DNA from: Siphonodentalium dalli
Taxonomy: Eukaryota > Mollusca > Scaphopoda > Gadilida > Siphonodentaliidae
Assembly (NCBI GenBank): GCA_032622095.1
Contig: CP136067.1
Location: 176,052,556-176,116,555, forward strand
Length of the DNA stretch: 64,000 bases
Direction: 5' to 3'
Part shown: positions 45,701 through 57,579 of the stretch, one piece after another
Position numbering within the stretch: the stretch's first letter is position 1
Layout: every line of letters begins with the position of its first letter
Notes under the pieces: model-generated
The model's input: only the letters and a program-made list of their open reading frames with translations
Database searches by the model: none
What the model was told of the DNA's origin: nothing
Translations under genes and position numbers: made by a program

Positions 45701-46299
45701 ATGCGTTTTTTGTTATCCTCTCTCAGGGTTAGTGTCAGTATGTTGGCGGTGTTACTCAAGAAAATGTCAGGAACTGTGGTGCATTTATTTCACTATGTAT
45801 TTAAAGAACAATTTACAGTCTCGATGGCAATGGCTGTGGGCGTTGGGGAACGCGACCTTTATGGTCATATAGCTTTATATATATAACTTTAGAATATAGC
45901 AGTTAATGTCTCATGCAGGAAAATGTTCGCAATGGTGATGTTACCAAGAAATCACTTGGTGTACCAACGTTTGTTGAACTGAATGCAAGAGCTCATCAAC
46001 GTAACATTCCTATGGATGTTCTTCGCGTTGAACATTTCATCCTTTTGTTGATGGCATTTGTACTTTCTTGAACCATACCACCCAGCGTGAGTATGACATA
46101 TCAACCAACTATCAAAGGTATCGCCTTTAAGACTACACTCCAGTCTTGGCGGGGCTTATACAGCAGTAGCCAATGGCACACGCCTGGTCCAGCTGTTTAA
46201 GAACGGCTTCCAAACGGATGGGAACATACAATCTTAGCATACAAGGAAAGCAAAGCCACACATAAGATCCTGTCTGAATCTAAAACATAACAAAATAAG
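45701..46299 (+). other. Spacer of the giant palindrome with coding-like fragments
   Basis: Plus-strand fragments such as VPTFVELNARAHQRNIPMD and LRVEHFILLLM (about 45955-46070) look like decayed protein sequence, upstream of and co-oriented with the remnant at 46305. No domain recognised. Broken by stops. Confidence 0.35.
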
Positions 46300-46304
46300 G
46301 GGCG

Positions 46305-46640
46305 GTGCAGCCATGGTCCAATTTCATTTCCACTATCATGACACATACCCACAAACTAGCACCGTGTGTATTGTTATCATCTGCTTGGATCTGTTCGGTG
46401 AGACGATTGCTGGACGCCAACAAGCTTGTTCTTATGATCATGTTCAAGGAGTTTGGGTATATTATGCATTATGGTCTTCTACGCCTTAGCAGAAATGCAT
46501 CCGTCAAATGTCGGGCTTTCAACATTCAAAGCCATATTCAGAAGTTGTCCGGGTACGTCAGTGCACTAGATGAGTATGCGAATTGATGAACCATATATTG
46601 GGAAGTGGCTGTTCGGGAAGATCACCAGGTGTACACGTTG
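46305..46640 (+). pseudogene. Coding remnant in the right arm, unknown family
   Basis: The counterpart of the left-arm remnant on the opposite strand. It opens at 46305, with the first stop after ALDEYAN at about 46586; a shifted frame continues EPYIGKWL and TRCTRCYPH. The same frame break occurs at the equivalent position in both arms, so the break is older than the divergence of the arms, or marks a splice site or programmed shift. Confidence 0.45.
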
Positions 46641-48570
46641 TTATCCCCATTGGATCACCAAAGCTGACAATACGCAGATAGATAGGTCCTTCTGAAAGCT
46701 AGTATACGCATCGACCGAATACCTTTCTAGTGTATCGCACAAGATGACGCCTATACCCCACATGTAGCATCTGAATTATACCATAAGCTATACCACGAAT
46801 GAAGCTCGCTAAGAATTCCAAGCTTTCGAAACAAACACATGAGCTGGACACCGGCATATGTATTGTTTGAAACATTCCGATTAGTGGCACCCTTCTACAA
46901 AGAAGTGTAGTAAACTGTTGTTGTGGTTGAGATAGATTAATCTGACGAAGAGACGGAAACGGGTCTAGATAATGCTGAATGTGGCAATTCAGAATAAGCT
47001 CAGGTACTGTTGTTTTGGTTCTTGGAAGTCATAATATGACTATTCGGCGCACCAATATACGGTTACGGCCAGTGTGAGCCCTTAGCGGAGAATGGATTTT
47101 GAAATGCCACATCGCGATTGTGGGTTTTCATCATTCCAAAAGGCTACGACTTACATTGGAACTAATATATGGCTTATATTATGTACCGTTTCGTCTAAAC
47201 AAATCGATATTATGACAAAAAGTTGAAATTAGTATGTGATAATATCGGCTTCTTTTCAATTTCTGGCCGCCAGTTTGGCCGTCATATTGACTGTGAGTAT
47301 CACCCGCCAAACCCTAATGAATAATTCATACATATCAACATGTAATGGTGGGTAGAAATCGCGAAACAATAACGCCTATCCTAAGAAAGTAAAGGAATGT
47401 AGGCGTATTATCAAATTTCGGTCGCCATTTTGGCCGCCATCTTCGATTTGGAAAACAATTTCTTGCTTGAGATGTAAGGTAATTACTTCAATTCAGTATT
47501 TCCAACTCAACTGTACGCATGGATGGAGTTGTATCGACAATAATGCCCAATGATGTGAATATGAGGGAATTTCGGTGATTTTTCAAAATCTGTCCGCCAT
47601 TGTGGGCGCCATTTTGGATTTGGGGTACTTTTATTTGGATATGGTACAAGGAAAGTTCTTCGCCTAAGTGTTCCCAACTCACAATAGTAAGCAGGTGTGG
47701 AGTTTTCATTACAATAATGTTCACTGATGTTAAAATCGGCGATTTTCGGAGATTTTTTATTTCTGGTGGCCATTTTGGCCGCCATCTTGGATTTGGGTAA
47801 ATATTCCTCAACTCAGGTATAAGAGGAATCATAGCTCGAGTATCTCCTGCACATATATATGGATGGGTGTTTTTATAATAGCAATAACATTCATTGATTC
47901 GAAACATTACATCGCGTTATTAACGTAGATTCGGCTTTGACCTATTATACCGGCATTTGGGAAAACGTGATATCGGACAAAAATATCACACAATGAATGT
48001 ATATTATGGTCCCCATGTGGTCGAAAATGACTCCTCTATATGATAAATGTATAACATGACGCAAAGATTCCAACATTTTCCCACAGAGACAAACGAAAGG
48101 TGGTAACATGTCAGAAAAATAGCATATTTTCACATTTCGGCGGCCATCTTGGCCGCCATATTGGATTCTGGTGTCGGGTTTTTGGCTAATTTGTAAGGGT
48201 TGCATATTAGCATAACGAATCGAGCGAAAACAAGACCGCGTGTGATATTATCTTTACTATAACGGCGATCAAAGAGACATGGTGCATTTAAAAAAAATGG
48301 CCGCCATGATGGACGCCATCTTGTCTGGAGTCTCTGCGGCCACTTTTTTTTCTTGTTAACAAGTGAAAAAAATTAGAGGAGACCTTAAGGAAGAAAATTA
48401 GTGGGGTGAAGTTGAGTCCTGGGGGGGGGTGCAGAGGTCGACCAATATCTCCTGGACTATACATGTAGTTCATGTCACGATAGTAACTGCGGCTTATTTG
48501 TCATCGAACGTCGTGTTTACGCATGCCGAAAGAGAAGACCGCAATAAGCCTCTCAAGTTATCGTTAAGGC

Positions 48571-48978
48571 TACGTTCATACACTGGCAAGTTTGCACGGC
48601 ATGGTTTGCAGGCATTTCGTCATAGAAAACGATATGGCGCCAGAATATGAACGGAAACAAGCATATAAAATGCATCTGTACCACAGCTAACTAAGTGAGA
48701 AGTACACTCTCTGTAGTTCGACCTGTAGCGATGCTAACGGAATTTGCCTGTAAATAGCATGCAATTATCTCGCAAGAATCAATCATACAGGTATTTGAAG
48801 GTAAATGCCAGTAGCAGCGTTAAAAGTTGACCTACATAAATGTTACTTCTCATGCAGTTTGCTTTGGTAAAGATGCATGTTATATCCACGTTTCCGTTCA
48901 TATTATGGCACCATGTGGTTTTCTATAAAGAAATGCCTGCAAAACGTAACGTGCAAACTTGCCAGCGTATTGGCGTAA
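48571..48978. mobile_element. Fold-back MITE with about 90-bp arms
   Basis: The left arm (TACGTTCATACACTGGCAAG, then TTTGCAGGCATTTC and ATATGAACGGAAAC) pairs with the right arm (GTTTCCGTTCATATTATGG to TTGCCAGCGTATTGGCGTA). Non-coding. Target duplication not resolved. Confidence 0.65.
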
Positions 48979-49041
48979 TACACGTTTTGATTTCATGCCT
49001 GCAATATATTGTACCACAGAAGTCTGTAACGTGCTACTCTG

Positions 49042-49057
49042 CCCCCCCCCCCCCCCC
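49042..49057. repeat. Poly-C run
   Basis: About 16 consecutive C; length in the assembly may be unreliable. Confidence 0.85.
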
Positions 49058-49059
49058 GT

Positions 49060-49599
49060 TGTATTGCCCTTATACACGCCGCATCTAATTCTGTTTTACG
49101 TTAATAGAACTATACAATATACATGTACCAAGGACAAGGTGAACAGAAGAAATTCCCAGTTTTACCATCACTCGGAAATCGGACAATGTTAGCCCATTTA
49201 TCCGAGTAATGGTGCCGATATCTCCACGGGTGTGTCAGCGGATATATCCACGGGTGTATTAGCGGAGGATTCCTCTGCCAATCAGTACCACAAGTCATTT
49301 CTATCCATAGCATTTCATAATTTTTTGCCCACCGAATATTGTCTCCAGAGAGTGTATAAAAATCCAAGTTGATACAACTCAAGCAATATGGCGATATGAT
49401 TCTCCAAAATTCACCACCATCCAGCTTATTATAATTAAAAATTGGTCAAACATTCAACTAACATATCACAGGGTAATTCTGAAATATTTCTTATTGCTTT
49501 CTCTCTTATTCGTGACATCATATATACATAAATATTAAACAATACCGACGCCCATGCTTATTCTGTGACACTTTGTTAAACTAATTGTTTGTATTAATG
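49060..49599. other. Non-coding stretch, nothing recognised
   Basis: No gene. TATCCACGGGTGT-type phrase twice at about 49212-49258. Confidence 0.5.
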
Positions 49600-49685
49600 T
49601 ATACCGGAGAGGGGCTCATTGAGTTTTGTAACTTTAATCCATGTTATAGTATACTACACATAAAATATGTTTAAACAATAAACAA
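49600..49685 (+). mobile_element. 3' tail of a non-LTR retrotransposon
   Basis: ACCGGAGAGGGGCTCATTG resembles the 3' UTR phrase at about 21940 (GGGAGAGGGGCTTCATAAG), and it ends ACACATAAAATATG and AAACAATAAACAAAG. Only the tail is present; it directly abuts the 238-bp direct repeat. Confidence 0.45.
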
Positions 49686-49923
49686 AGCTTATTCTAGCCA
49701 ATCATCACACTCGTATTGATATTCCAGATAGGGTCATATGTATATGAGGTCACAATGAGAGAACGAAAAATAAGAAATATTTCAGATGTAATTAGTACGT
49801 ATAGGGTCGGTATATTGGGGCAGTGCAAACTGGAGCAGCGGAGCGCGTTACTGGCCCCTGTGGTGGTATACGTCCGGGCTCATTGTACGAGTTTGTAAGC
49901 ACATAAAATATGCTATTGAACAA
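49686..49923 (+). repeat. 238-bp direct repeat, left copy
   Basis: Starts AGCTTATTCTAGCCAATC and ends ATGCTATTGAACAA. Identical in length to the copy at 53862-54099, with about 11 differences (about 95 % identity). The retrotransposon fragment begins immediately after it. The ends are not TG..CA, so these are not LTRs. Confidence 0.85.
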
Positions 49924-51600
49924 TAAGCATAAATATATGCGTGATCTCCGGAAACAATGGATACGTGAAGGTCGACCTCGAGCAAGTACACAATGTAATA
50001 GTTACACTCAATATAAATTAGCGAAACGTGATTTCCGTAGAGAGTACAGAAAAGCGTCCGAAAGTTATATATCCGAATTAAATAATGAGTTTGACGAACG
50101 CGCTCAGATCGATCAGAATTATCTATTTCGCGTGATACATGTAAAGCGACAGAGAAATCATATCGATAAAAATGCATTCTTTTGTTATGAAGGGAAGGTT
50201 CTACGGAATGATCTTGATGTTGTGGAAGGCTGGGCATCGTATTTTGAAAATCTGTACTCACCGCTATACCAATCAGACTTTGATTCCAATCACTTCCACT
50301 GTGTTAATGAATTTATTGCACGTACAATGGCCCGTAAACAAAGCAGTGATATTGACAATCGCATATTTTTTCCTGTATCAACTGATGAACTGAATCAAAT
50401 ATATCGGGGTCTAACTTCTAAGTACGGGGAAAGCGGCTGGGTGGGACGGGATTCCCAATGAACACTTATTATACGGAAGTAACACATTGACGCTGGCGAT
50501 TTCTAAACTCTTAACTAATGTAATTAATACACAGAAGGTCCCGAGCCAAATGAAACGCGGTATAATCATTACACTATTTAAAGGTTGCAAAAAACCCAGG
50601 ACAGATTTTGATAGCTATAGGGCTATAACGTTGATGCTTGTTTTATACAAGTTACTTGAAAAAGTTATACAAACTCGATTGGAATCTTATGCACCCAATT
50701 TAATACAAGTGCATCCGCTTCAACATGGCTTCCAAAAGGTGTAAGCGCAACCATGACATATTACGTAATGAAGGAATGTATTGACTATGTGTCAGCTAGT
50801 AAACAAAAATTATACAGCTTATGTTTAGATGTCTGGAAGGCATTCGATACCGTCTGTATTAACGGATTGTTCTATAAATTAGATAAACGCGGTTTTAAAG
50901 GAAATTTGTTTTGTCTCATTAATGAATTGATGACAAATGTTGCATGTTCTATTCGTTATAACAATTCCTTATCTAGGTGGTTTGACGTTCGTCAAGGGGC
51001 TCGTCATGGAAGTATTCTCTCCCCATTTTACTACATGGTCTATGTTGACGAGTTGATATGTACTCTCGCAAATTCACCGTATGGCCTACAAATGCTCGGA
51101 GTAAATTGCACATGCCCAACACATGGTGATGACATGGTTTTATTATCACCCAATAGTGTCGGATTATCAGCTCTTATTGATATGTGTTTTGAATACAGCA
51201 AAAAGTGGCGATATAAGTATAACTCTAATAAATGCTCGGTAATAGTATTCAACGAAGCAAAGTCAGAGTTCTCTCGTCAACATCACGTCTGGAACTTAGG
51301 GACATATACTCTACAGTCTAGTCGTAATTCTCAGAAAAGACATTTCTAGAAGCATTTCCGAGGAAAAGTATCAAACCAACTTTTTTACCACAACTCGAAG
51401 GTGCCGAACACGAATAGACTGCCTGTCGCCCGATTGGATGAACATAGGGTTCAATAAAAGGCTTTTAAAATATTCGTGTTTTCTTCGCTGGAGGGTTGTT
51501 GATACGGCGCACCGTACAACGTCATATGAAATGACGCAACTGGCCTTGAACTTACTCAAACTTGTATACTCCTCGCGGGACGTTCAAAGCCGCGTTGTAT
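49924..51600 (+). pseudogene. 5'-truncated RT fragment, relative of the 31-39 kb element
   Basis: The sequence begins abruptly in the linker between endonuclease and RT (KHKYMRDLRKQWIREGRP, compare LHKVMDELRVLWIQDGRL in the other copy). RT motifs follow: SYRAITLM, QHGFQK, motif A LDVWKAFDTV, motif B QGARHGSILSPF, motif C THGDDMVLL (Gly before DD in place of Ala). Frames break near 50440, 50745 and 51340; further C-terminal pieces can be traced to about 51600. Clearly the same clade as the copy at 32648-36099, but older. Confidence 0.85.
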
Positions 51601-51734
51601 CATGATACTATCATCACAGTAATAATTCTGAAATATTAACATCATATAAATCAGGTACCTACGGTAAGACATTGCTGTTTTGTATATTTATCGACGATTC
51701 TCGTAAGAATTCTCTTATAGTCCGGGGGCCAATA

Positions 51735-52060
51735 TGGGTACCCTTGCACCCCCCTGTGACTTAACTTCACCCCACTTATTTTGTTCCTTATTATGTCCTT
51801 CAACTTTTAAGCAATGTTAACAAGAAAAAAAGTGGCCGTGTAGACTCCAGACAAGATGGCGTCCATCCTGGCCGCCGTTTTTTTCAGATCAGACCCTAAG
51901 TAAGTTTTATGCAAATTATAGCGGGAAAATCTGGTAAAATGTATACAAATGTCTATATTTTCGTGAAGTTAAGACATAATGACACTTTTTTGGCGCAAAA
52001 TTGAAACTCACCCTCCAAGATGGCCGCCAAAATGGCCGCCGGAAGTTGAAAATATGATGT
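51735..52060. repeat. Fragment of the palindrome family, ATGGCGGCC-rich
   Basis: It is the inverse of 48296-48440 (TTAACTTCACCCCACTT, GTTAACAAGAAAAAAAGTGG and AAGATGGCGTCCAT), followed by AAGATGGCCGCCAAAATGG. This shows the palindrome's right-arm sequence is a dispersed repeat. Confidence 0.7.
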
Positions 52061-52149
52061 GTTTTTCACAAATATCTTCTAGATCAGTTCATGTTGTTTG
52101 GAACTGGTTGAGTAATATGACTTTATTTTGTGTTTTGTATATTAACTGA

Positions 52150-53861
52150 TAATTGGAGCGGCGTGTGTGAGTACGGTATGCAGTGAGTTGCTGAATTGTC
52201 ATGTGAGAGGTGTATATGCAAGTATGGAAGGTATAAGTGGTCGTGTGTGTGTGTATTGGTATATCTGGAAGGGCTCACCATTGGTGAGGTGTATATGTAT
52301 ACCTGGATTGACCATATGGTCATGGGTATGGCGAATAGGTATACATGTAGTGGCTGTATGGTCCATAGTGAGATGAATATGTATACACTGAGTGAATGTA
52401 TGATCGTGAATGTGGTGAATATGTATACATAGAGTGACTATATGGTCATGTGCCAGGTGTAGGAGTATACCTGGTGTTCATGCATGGTGAATCGTGGCTG
52501 TATCGTCAGGTGTACGTGTGTAAAGTGGGTGACTATATTGTCATTTGTGTGGTGTTTATGTACATATGGAGTGACTGAGGTAATCGGTGGGTTGTACATG
52601 TGTACCTTGGGCGGCTAGTTTGATTTTTTTTATTGTGAAATATACCCAACAATCAACAACAGATTAGTGGTCTGTGTTCTATGTTCCTCCATTGCCCGGA
52701 TAGTCATAATTTAAATTGAGCATATGTTTCGATTCACTTTTCCACTATAGTATAATAGTGATAACGCGGAATTTCGTCAGGGAACGCGTTATAAATAGAT
52801 CGGCATAATGTATGCCTATTTTAAATGTGATTGGCCTGATTTGTCGAGGCCAGTAGCACCATCACTATGATCCTACACATTATGTGCCAATTTTATAATT
52901 CGGCATATTATATGCCACTTTAATGAGTATTCTGAGCACGGAATTTATAGATTCCATCATGCTGCTTAATTTTATTAGAGCAGTCGATCTTATCACGCCC
53001 ATGTTTTGCACTTTGAGTCAGTGCTGTGAGCATTAATTATTTTATATTCGCATATTATATGCAACCTAGATCAGCATGACCTGCCTATATAGGCAGCGAT
53101 TTCTAAGGTGGACACATCAAGTGTGAAAATAATGATGAATGCTCCAGGATTTATGCATTGAGTACGACCAATCTGGCTAGAACCAGATAATTCCGGTCTC
53201 AGTTAATGAGCAATTCGCACATGATGCGCGGCATGATGTCGTCTGAAGCTTTGATTTTGCGAGATTTGATACTGCTGCTTCTGTCCGAGCCGGTAATTAA
53301 TCACACATGTGGGTACCATCCCGTTACATTACGCTTTTCACAATAACTCAAGTATATGTTAATCAATAGAGAGGTCATATCAGAGAATTCTCAATCTTGT
53401 TGGTGTTTATGTACATGGGGGAAACGTTAAACGTGGAAAGTGATAGCCACCCATTATCACACAGTAATTCCATATATACATAAACACCACAGACATAACA
53501 ATATAGTGACCCAATGTATACACGTACAACTGACCCATGACCACGGATGACCATACAGCCATGAGTCACAATGGAGGCACACCGGGTATACTCCTAAACA
53601 TGACCCATAACCATTTAGTCACTCCTTGTATACCCATGCATTCACCTCACCATTGGCCATACGGTACTCCCCATGTATACCTATTCTCCACACACACGGT
53701 CAAATAGACATTCAATATAAACATCAACACCACAACAATGACCACAGAGTCACTCCAGGTATACATATGCACCTCACCAATGGCCATATAGCCACTCGCT
53801 TCATACACATACCCTCACCCATGCCACCTGGTATACTCCTTCACCTGACCTATGGCCATAT
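52150..53861. repeat. Fold-back of degenerate about 40-bp satellites
   Basis: The left block (about 52150-52625) repeats GAGTGACTATATGGTCATG and GGTGTATATGTATACC-like phrases. The right block (about 53395-53861) has the same phrases inverted (CATGGCCATATAG, GGTATACATATGCACCTCAC). The spacer 52626-53394 has no gene. The right block ends exactly where the second 238-bp direct repeat starts. Confidence 0.65.
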
Positions 53862-54099
53862 AGCTTATTCTAGCCAATCATCACACTCGTATTGATATTC
53901 CAGATAGGGTCATATGTAGATGAGGTCACAATGAGAGAACTAAAAATAAGAAATATTTCAGATATAATTAGTACGTTTTGGGTCGGTGTATTGGGGCAGT
54001 GCAAAATGGAGCAGCGGAGCGCGTTTCATGCCCATGTGGTGGTATACGTCCGGGCTCATTGTACGAGTTTGTAAGCACATAAAATATGCTATTGAACAA
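53862..54099 (+). repeat. 238-bp direct repeat, right copy
   Basis: Partner of 49686-49923, same orientation, about 95 % identical over the full length. It includes GGGGCAGTGCAAAATGGAGC and CGTCCGGGCTCATTGTACGA. Confidence 0.85.
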
Positions 54100-54971
54100 A
54101 ATGTTTGCAATTTGGTATGTCCCAATACCAGACCGTACAAAAGTGCTTTTATAGAATATTAACCTGTCATTTTTATGAGGGTAAGCAAAACAACTAAATT
54201 TATATAAAAATACCGGTACCCCTATTAGAATAAAAACGCTTCTTTTACCTGAGTTTTGTGAATCATTACCATCGTCTGCATATGTATTTCCCGTAGTATG
54301 CATTATGAATTTATCCAATTTGCTGTACCGGAGATTCAAACGTGACACCACGTCTAGGGAGTTAGTAAAACATTTGCATTTCCTGAAATGTGAATTGCAG
54401 CCATCGTGGATTTTAAAAAATGGCGGATATTGACCATGAACCAGATCACCTGACCAGAAATACCAATCACTAACCATTCTCCTATCAAGATATGAAGTCA
54501 AAATGAGGTTACATGTTATACACACACCAAAACAGGAGCCCTGAGACCGAGATGTAAACAAAAGAACTCACTCAAATATTATATAAATAATGCATGTTTT
54601 TTTCGTTGAATATGCCAAAATAGTTGTCTGAGAGGAGGAATAGTCCAATTCGAACACTGTTGTGAATTCTCACATAATTCATGTGTCTGATTTTGTAATA
54701 TGTTTATTTGCCGCGAATTTTGGAAATCGGTCTCAGATATTATAATTTACGGCAATGTTTTGAACAATTTTGCGCTTTTACTCTGTCGTATAAAAGCATA
54801 AACATTAACAATAAAACTGGTTGCATAATCTAACTATCCGAACAATTTTAACATATGTTATTGTGAAATTTCCAACTGATGTTGTGTCGGGCATGAAATT
54901 TCCAATTTTTCAACAATTCGACAACAGTAAAAGGTGAGACACCACAACGTTCTGGTGGTCAACTATCGAGT
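54100..54971. other. Non-coding stretch with an inverted dispersed-repeat copy
   Basis: About 54846-54960 is an inverse copy of the dispersed repeat (AACTGATGTTGTGTCGGGCA). A long minus-strand frame (53968-54561) was considered and not accepted. Confidence 0.45.
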
Positions 54972-54975
54972 TTAA

Positions 54976-55112
54976 CCCTTTCAGTGCCAAGTCGGATTTT
55001 TGTATCAAACCATATTTCCTTGATAATTTTTCAAATTTATTGATTATAATAATGTGATACATTGATGGAAAGAGCTCTTAGATAAAAAAAATCCGACTTG
55101 GCACTGAAAGGG
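54976..55112. mobile_element. TTAA-flanked palindromic MITE, CCCTTTCAGTGCC termini
   Basis: TTAA at 54972-54975 and 55113-55116. The termini CCCTTTCAGTGCCAAGTCGG and CCGACTTGGCACTGAAAGGG are exact inverses (about 26 bp in all). The whole element is 137 bp. It shares GATTTTTGTATCAA with the element at 28799. piggyBac-like. Confidence 0.88.
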
Positions 55113-55116
55113 TTAA

Positions 55117-55915
55117 AAACCCTCGGGCGAGCAAACATTCAATGATCGTCTCTGGTAAAACTGTCTATGATTTCGCGTTTACCAAAAGCGGCAGATAATA
55201 GACATCGTTCTCAATTGTGAGCTTTTGAACTTGTTTTTGTTTTACCTATTAATTCTGTTGTGGATTTTCGTTAGGCCTGCCTGATACAAATGATAGTTCT
55301 TGCAAGTATTTTTCAATTTTCTTTTTGGTAAATCGAAAATTTGTTTAGGAAATTCAGATTAATTTGGTGTCAAGTCGGACCGCGCATCTTTAACCCATGC
55401 TATAATGAACTTTATTACATGGTCCTACCCTTATTCCATTAAATAAACACATTTTATATTGTGTTATATGCTACATTCGTTGCATAATAGGAAAGAGTGC
55501 CAGATGTACAAAAATATGTTTACATTCCGTATACGCTACGTCTAAAAAAAAATACTATGACTTTCAACAATATTTTTCTAACAAACTCTCATGAATAAAG
55601 GATTTTTTTTATTTATCTGGGATTATTTCTTTACGCGGGCAAACAACGCACAGTAACGTGAAACGTCATCGCAGGCCTCATAGAAGCTGATGTTAGTTTC
55701 ACGTCCAATTCGTTGACTTAAGTATGTTTGGATCATGTAATAAATAGAATCTATAACTCGTCTCCAGTTTATAGCGGAATTTACAAATCTTGTCCAGTAA
55801 ATAAGTCGGGACTTAATTTACTGCCCTCGTGTTGTAAATTGCGTTATTATTATAAAAACTGGGGACTCGTTGTATATATATATTATCTATATAATGTACA
55901 GGTTCGGATCAGATA
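55117..55915. other. Non-coding stretch, nothing recognised
   Basis: No gene, RNA or repeat identified. Confidence 0.5.
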
Positions 55916-55923
55916 TACGTAAG

Positions 55924-56507
55924 CAGGCCTCAAAATATGGTGCCGGACATTAGGTCCCTAGAGGGTGAATTAGAATTAGAATTAGGTCCCCAGATGGTGA
56001 ATTTAGTGACGCCTACCCCGCACAGCGGGCTGTCGTCACAATATTGGAGATATAGATGACATATCATGTATATGTTTATTTGTACAATAAGTAAGAATTA
56101 ATAACAAAGCATTGATATACAAAGTAATAGTATTGTACAGGAGCTATATTCACCCTCCGAGGACCTCATTCTTCTTAGGCCTCATCTCCTCATAAAGTAT
56201 CTTTATTATGAAACTAACAAGTTGTTTCTCATTTCTTTTTTAGTTTAGTTTGTCTATATCCCCAGATGAAATATTGGCAGACGACACAATGTATAATCGA
56301 GATGCGAATTGCCCAATGGGTGTACATCACTATCTGGGAACTGAAAACAATTGTGTCTAGATCTCCCATAGCAGATGCGGCTATGCAGAAAGAGGTCCCC
56401 AGACGATGAATTTGGTGAACGCTATCCCGCTGTGTGGGGTAGCGTCACATAATTCACCCTCTGTGGACCTCATTCTGCAAATGTCCGTCACCATATTTTG
56501 AGGCCTG
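55924..56507. mobile_element. 584-bp hAT-like MITE
   Basis: TACGTAAG (55916-55923) and AACGTAAG (56508-56515) form an 8-bp duplication with one mismatch. The termini CAGGCCTCAAAATATGGTG and CACCATATTTTGAGGCCTG are exact inverses, and CAGG starts are typical of hAT. Inside are one half and one complete copy (about 56376-56476) of the GAGGTCCCCAGA...CCCCGC hairpin also seen at 30210-30302. Non-autonomous. Confidence 0.85.
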
Positions 56508-56700
56508 AACGTAAGATCGGAGTGAAATGAACTAGAGCATATAAGAATTAAGAATAGGGTACTACGTCATTATAATTTGTGTTCTTTCTATCAGTTGTCG
56601 TTTTGCCATATCCGCAGTTACGATTACGATTTCTAGAAGCCAAACATGGGCATGCGAGCTTTACGTGCAATCATCGAGCATGTATAGCACTGAAATTTAA

Positions 56701-57018
56701 CCCTTTACCCAACAAACCGGCCAAAACCGGCCAAATAAAGCTGCAACAGCCTAAATTATCTTGGGTCTGTCTCAATAAAACCATACAAATATGGATATCA
56801 TTGGAACCGGCTCCTTGACCACATTGTGATAGTTACAGTTAACCCTGTGCCAATTCTTTTTTTAATACTTTTTACCATTTTTTCTTACATTCTTTAACAA
56901 TTTTATAATTTTTAATGTGTTAAGCCAATGCATTCTCTTATATATGCGAGGCGACCTATGGTCGACTCGCATATATAAGAGAATACATTGGCACAGGGCC
57001 CTTCTGTTGGGTAAAGGG
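56701..57018. mobile_element. piggyBac-like MITE, CCCTTTACCCAACA termini
   Basis: TTAA at 56697-56700 and 57019-57022 with perfect 14-bp inverted termini. It has one intact hairpin module (56933-56998); a left hairpin is reduced to CCCTGTGCCAATTC near 56845. The AT-rich spacer TTTTTACCATTTTTTCTTAC is shared with 57580. Confidence 0.87.
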
Positions 57019-57191
57019 TTAAAAGATGTGTGCACAGGCTTTGGAATTATCTCTATTTTTTTTGTCGCAGAACATGTATCTTTTATTCATATCTCTGAAA
57101 TAACTCTTCAGTTTTCATGTATGCAAACAAACTCAAAGATGCCAGTTTCCAAAATTTTCCGACAAAACAGTTAAATTGCGGAGGCAAACCA

Positions 57192-57511
57192 GTTAGGTAC
57201 TGTTCACAGATCGCCGGTTATCGACCTAATCGGGTCCGCGTTACCCGGTGTATAAGTTAGGTACTGTTCACAGATCGCCGGTTATCGACCTAAGCGGGTC
57301 CGCGTCACCCGGTGTATAAGTTAGGTACTGTTCACAGATCGCCGGTTATCGACCTAAGCGGGTCCGCGTCACCCGGTGTATAAGTTAGGTACTGTTCACA
57401 TATCGCCGGTTATCGACCTAAGCGGGTCCGCGTTACCCGGTGTATAAGTTAGGTACTGTTCACAGATCGCCGGATATCGACCTAAGCGGGTCCGCGTTAC
57501 TCCAGACCGTT
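57192..57511 (+). repeat. 64-bp tandem repeat, five copies
   Basis: Unit: GTTAGGTACTGTTCACAGAT, CGCCGGTTATCGACCTAAGC, GGGTCCGCGTCACCC, GGTGTATAA. The starts are at 57192, 57256, 57320, 57384 and 57448. Copies differ at one to three positions; the last is incomplete. CpG-rich. Confidence 0.95.
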
Positions 57512-57579
57512 CACACATGCGCGGAGATAGGCATATACGGATATAAAAATTATACTCATTAGTCAAATATGCTCGTTAA

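Larger units (their letters stand above)
43687..48470. repeat. 4.8-kb giant imperfect palindrome
   Basis: The left arm (43687 to about 45497) and right arm (about 46300 to 48470) are inverted copies around a spacer of about 800 bp. The outermost phrase is GATATTGGTCGACCTCTGCA at the left and its near-inverse at the right. Matches follow in order: TTTCCCAAATGCCGGTATAA, the ATGGCGGCC blocks, GCCACATCGCGAT, and the coding remnants. The right arm has about 280 bp (48136-48420) missing on the left. Identity is high near the outer ends and low near the spacer, as if the outer arms were homogenised more recently. Confidence 0.85.

Noticed and set aside
44071-47800. Matching small proteins at 44071-44383 and 47488-47907
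   Set aside because: Frames produced by the arms of the giant palindrome and its ATGGCGGCC repeats; no domain and no start context.
49686-54099. LTR retrotransposon with 238-bp LTRs
   Set aside because: Repeat ends are not TG..CA, no primer-binding site or polypurine tract was seen, no gag/protease/integrase is present, and the enclosed RT is of the non-LTR type.
53968-54561. 197-codon minus-strand reading frame
   Set aside because: No recognisable domain; part of it lies in the 238-bp direct repeat and composition is not coding-like. A chance frame in low-stop sequence is likelier.
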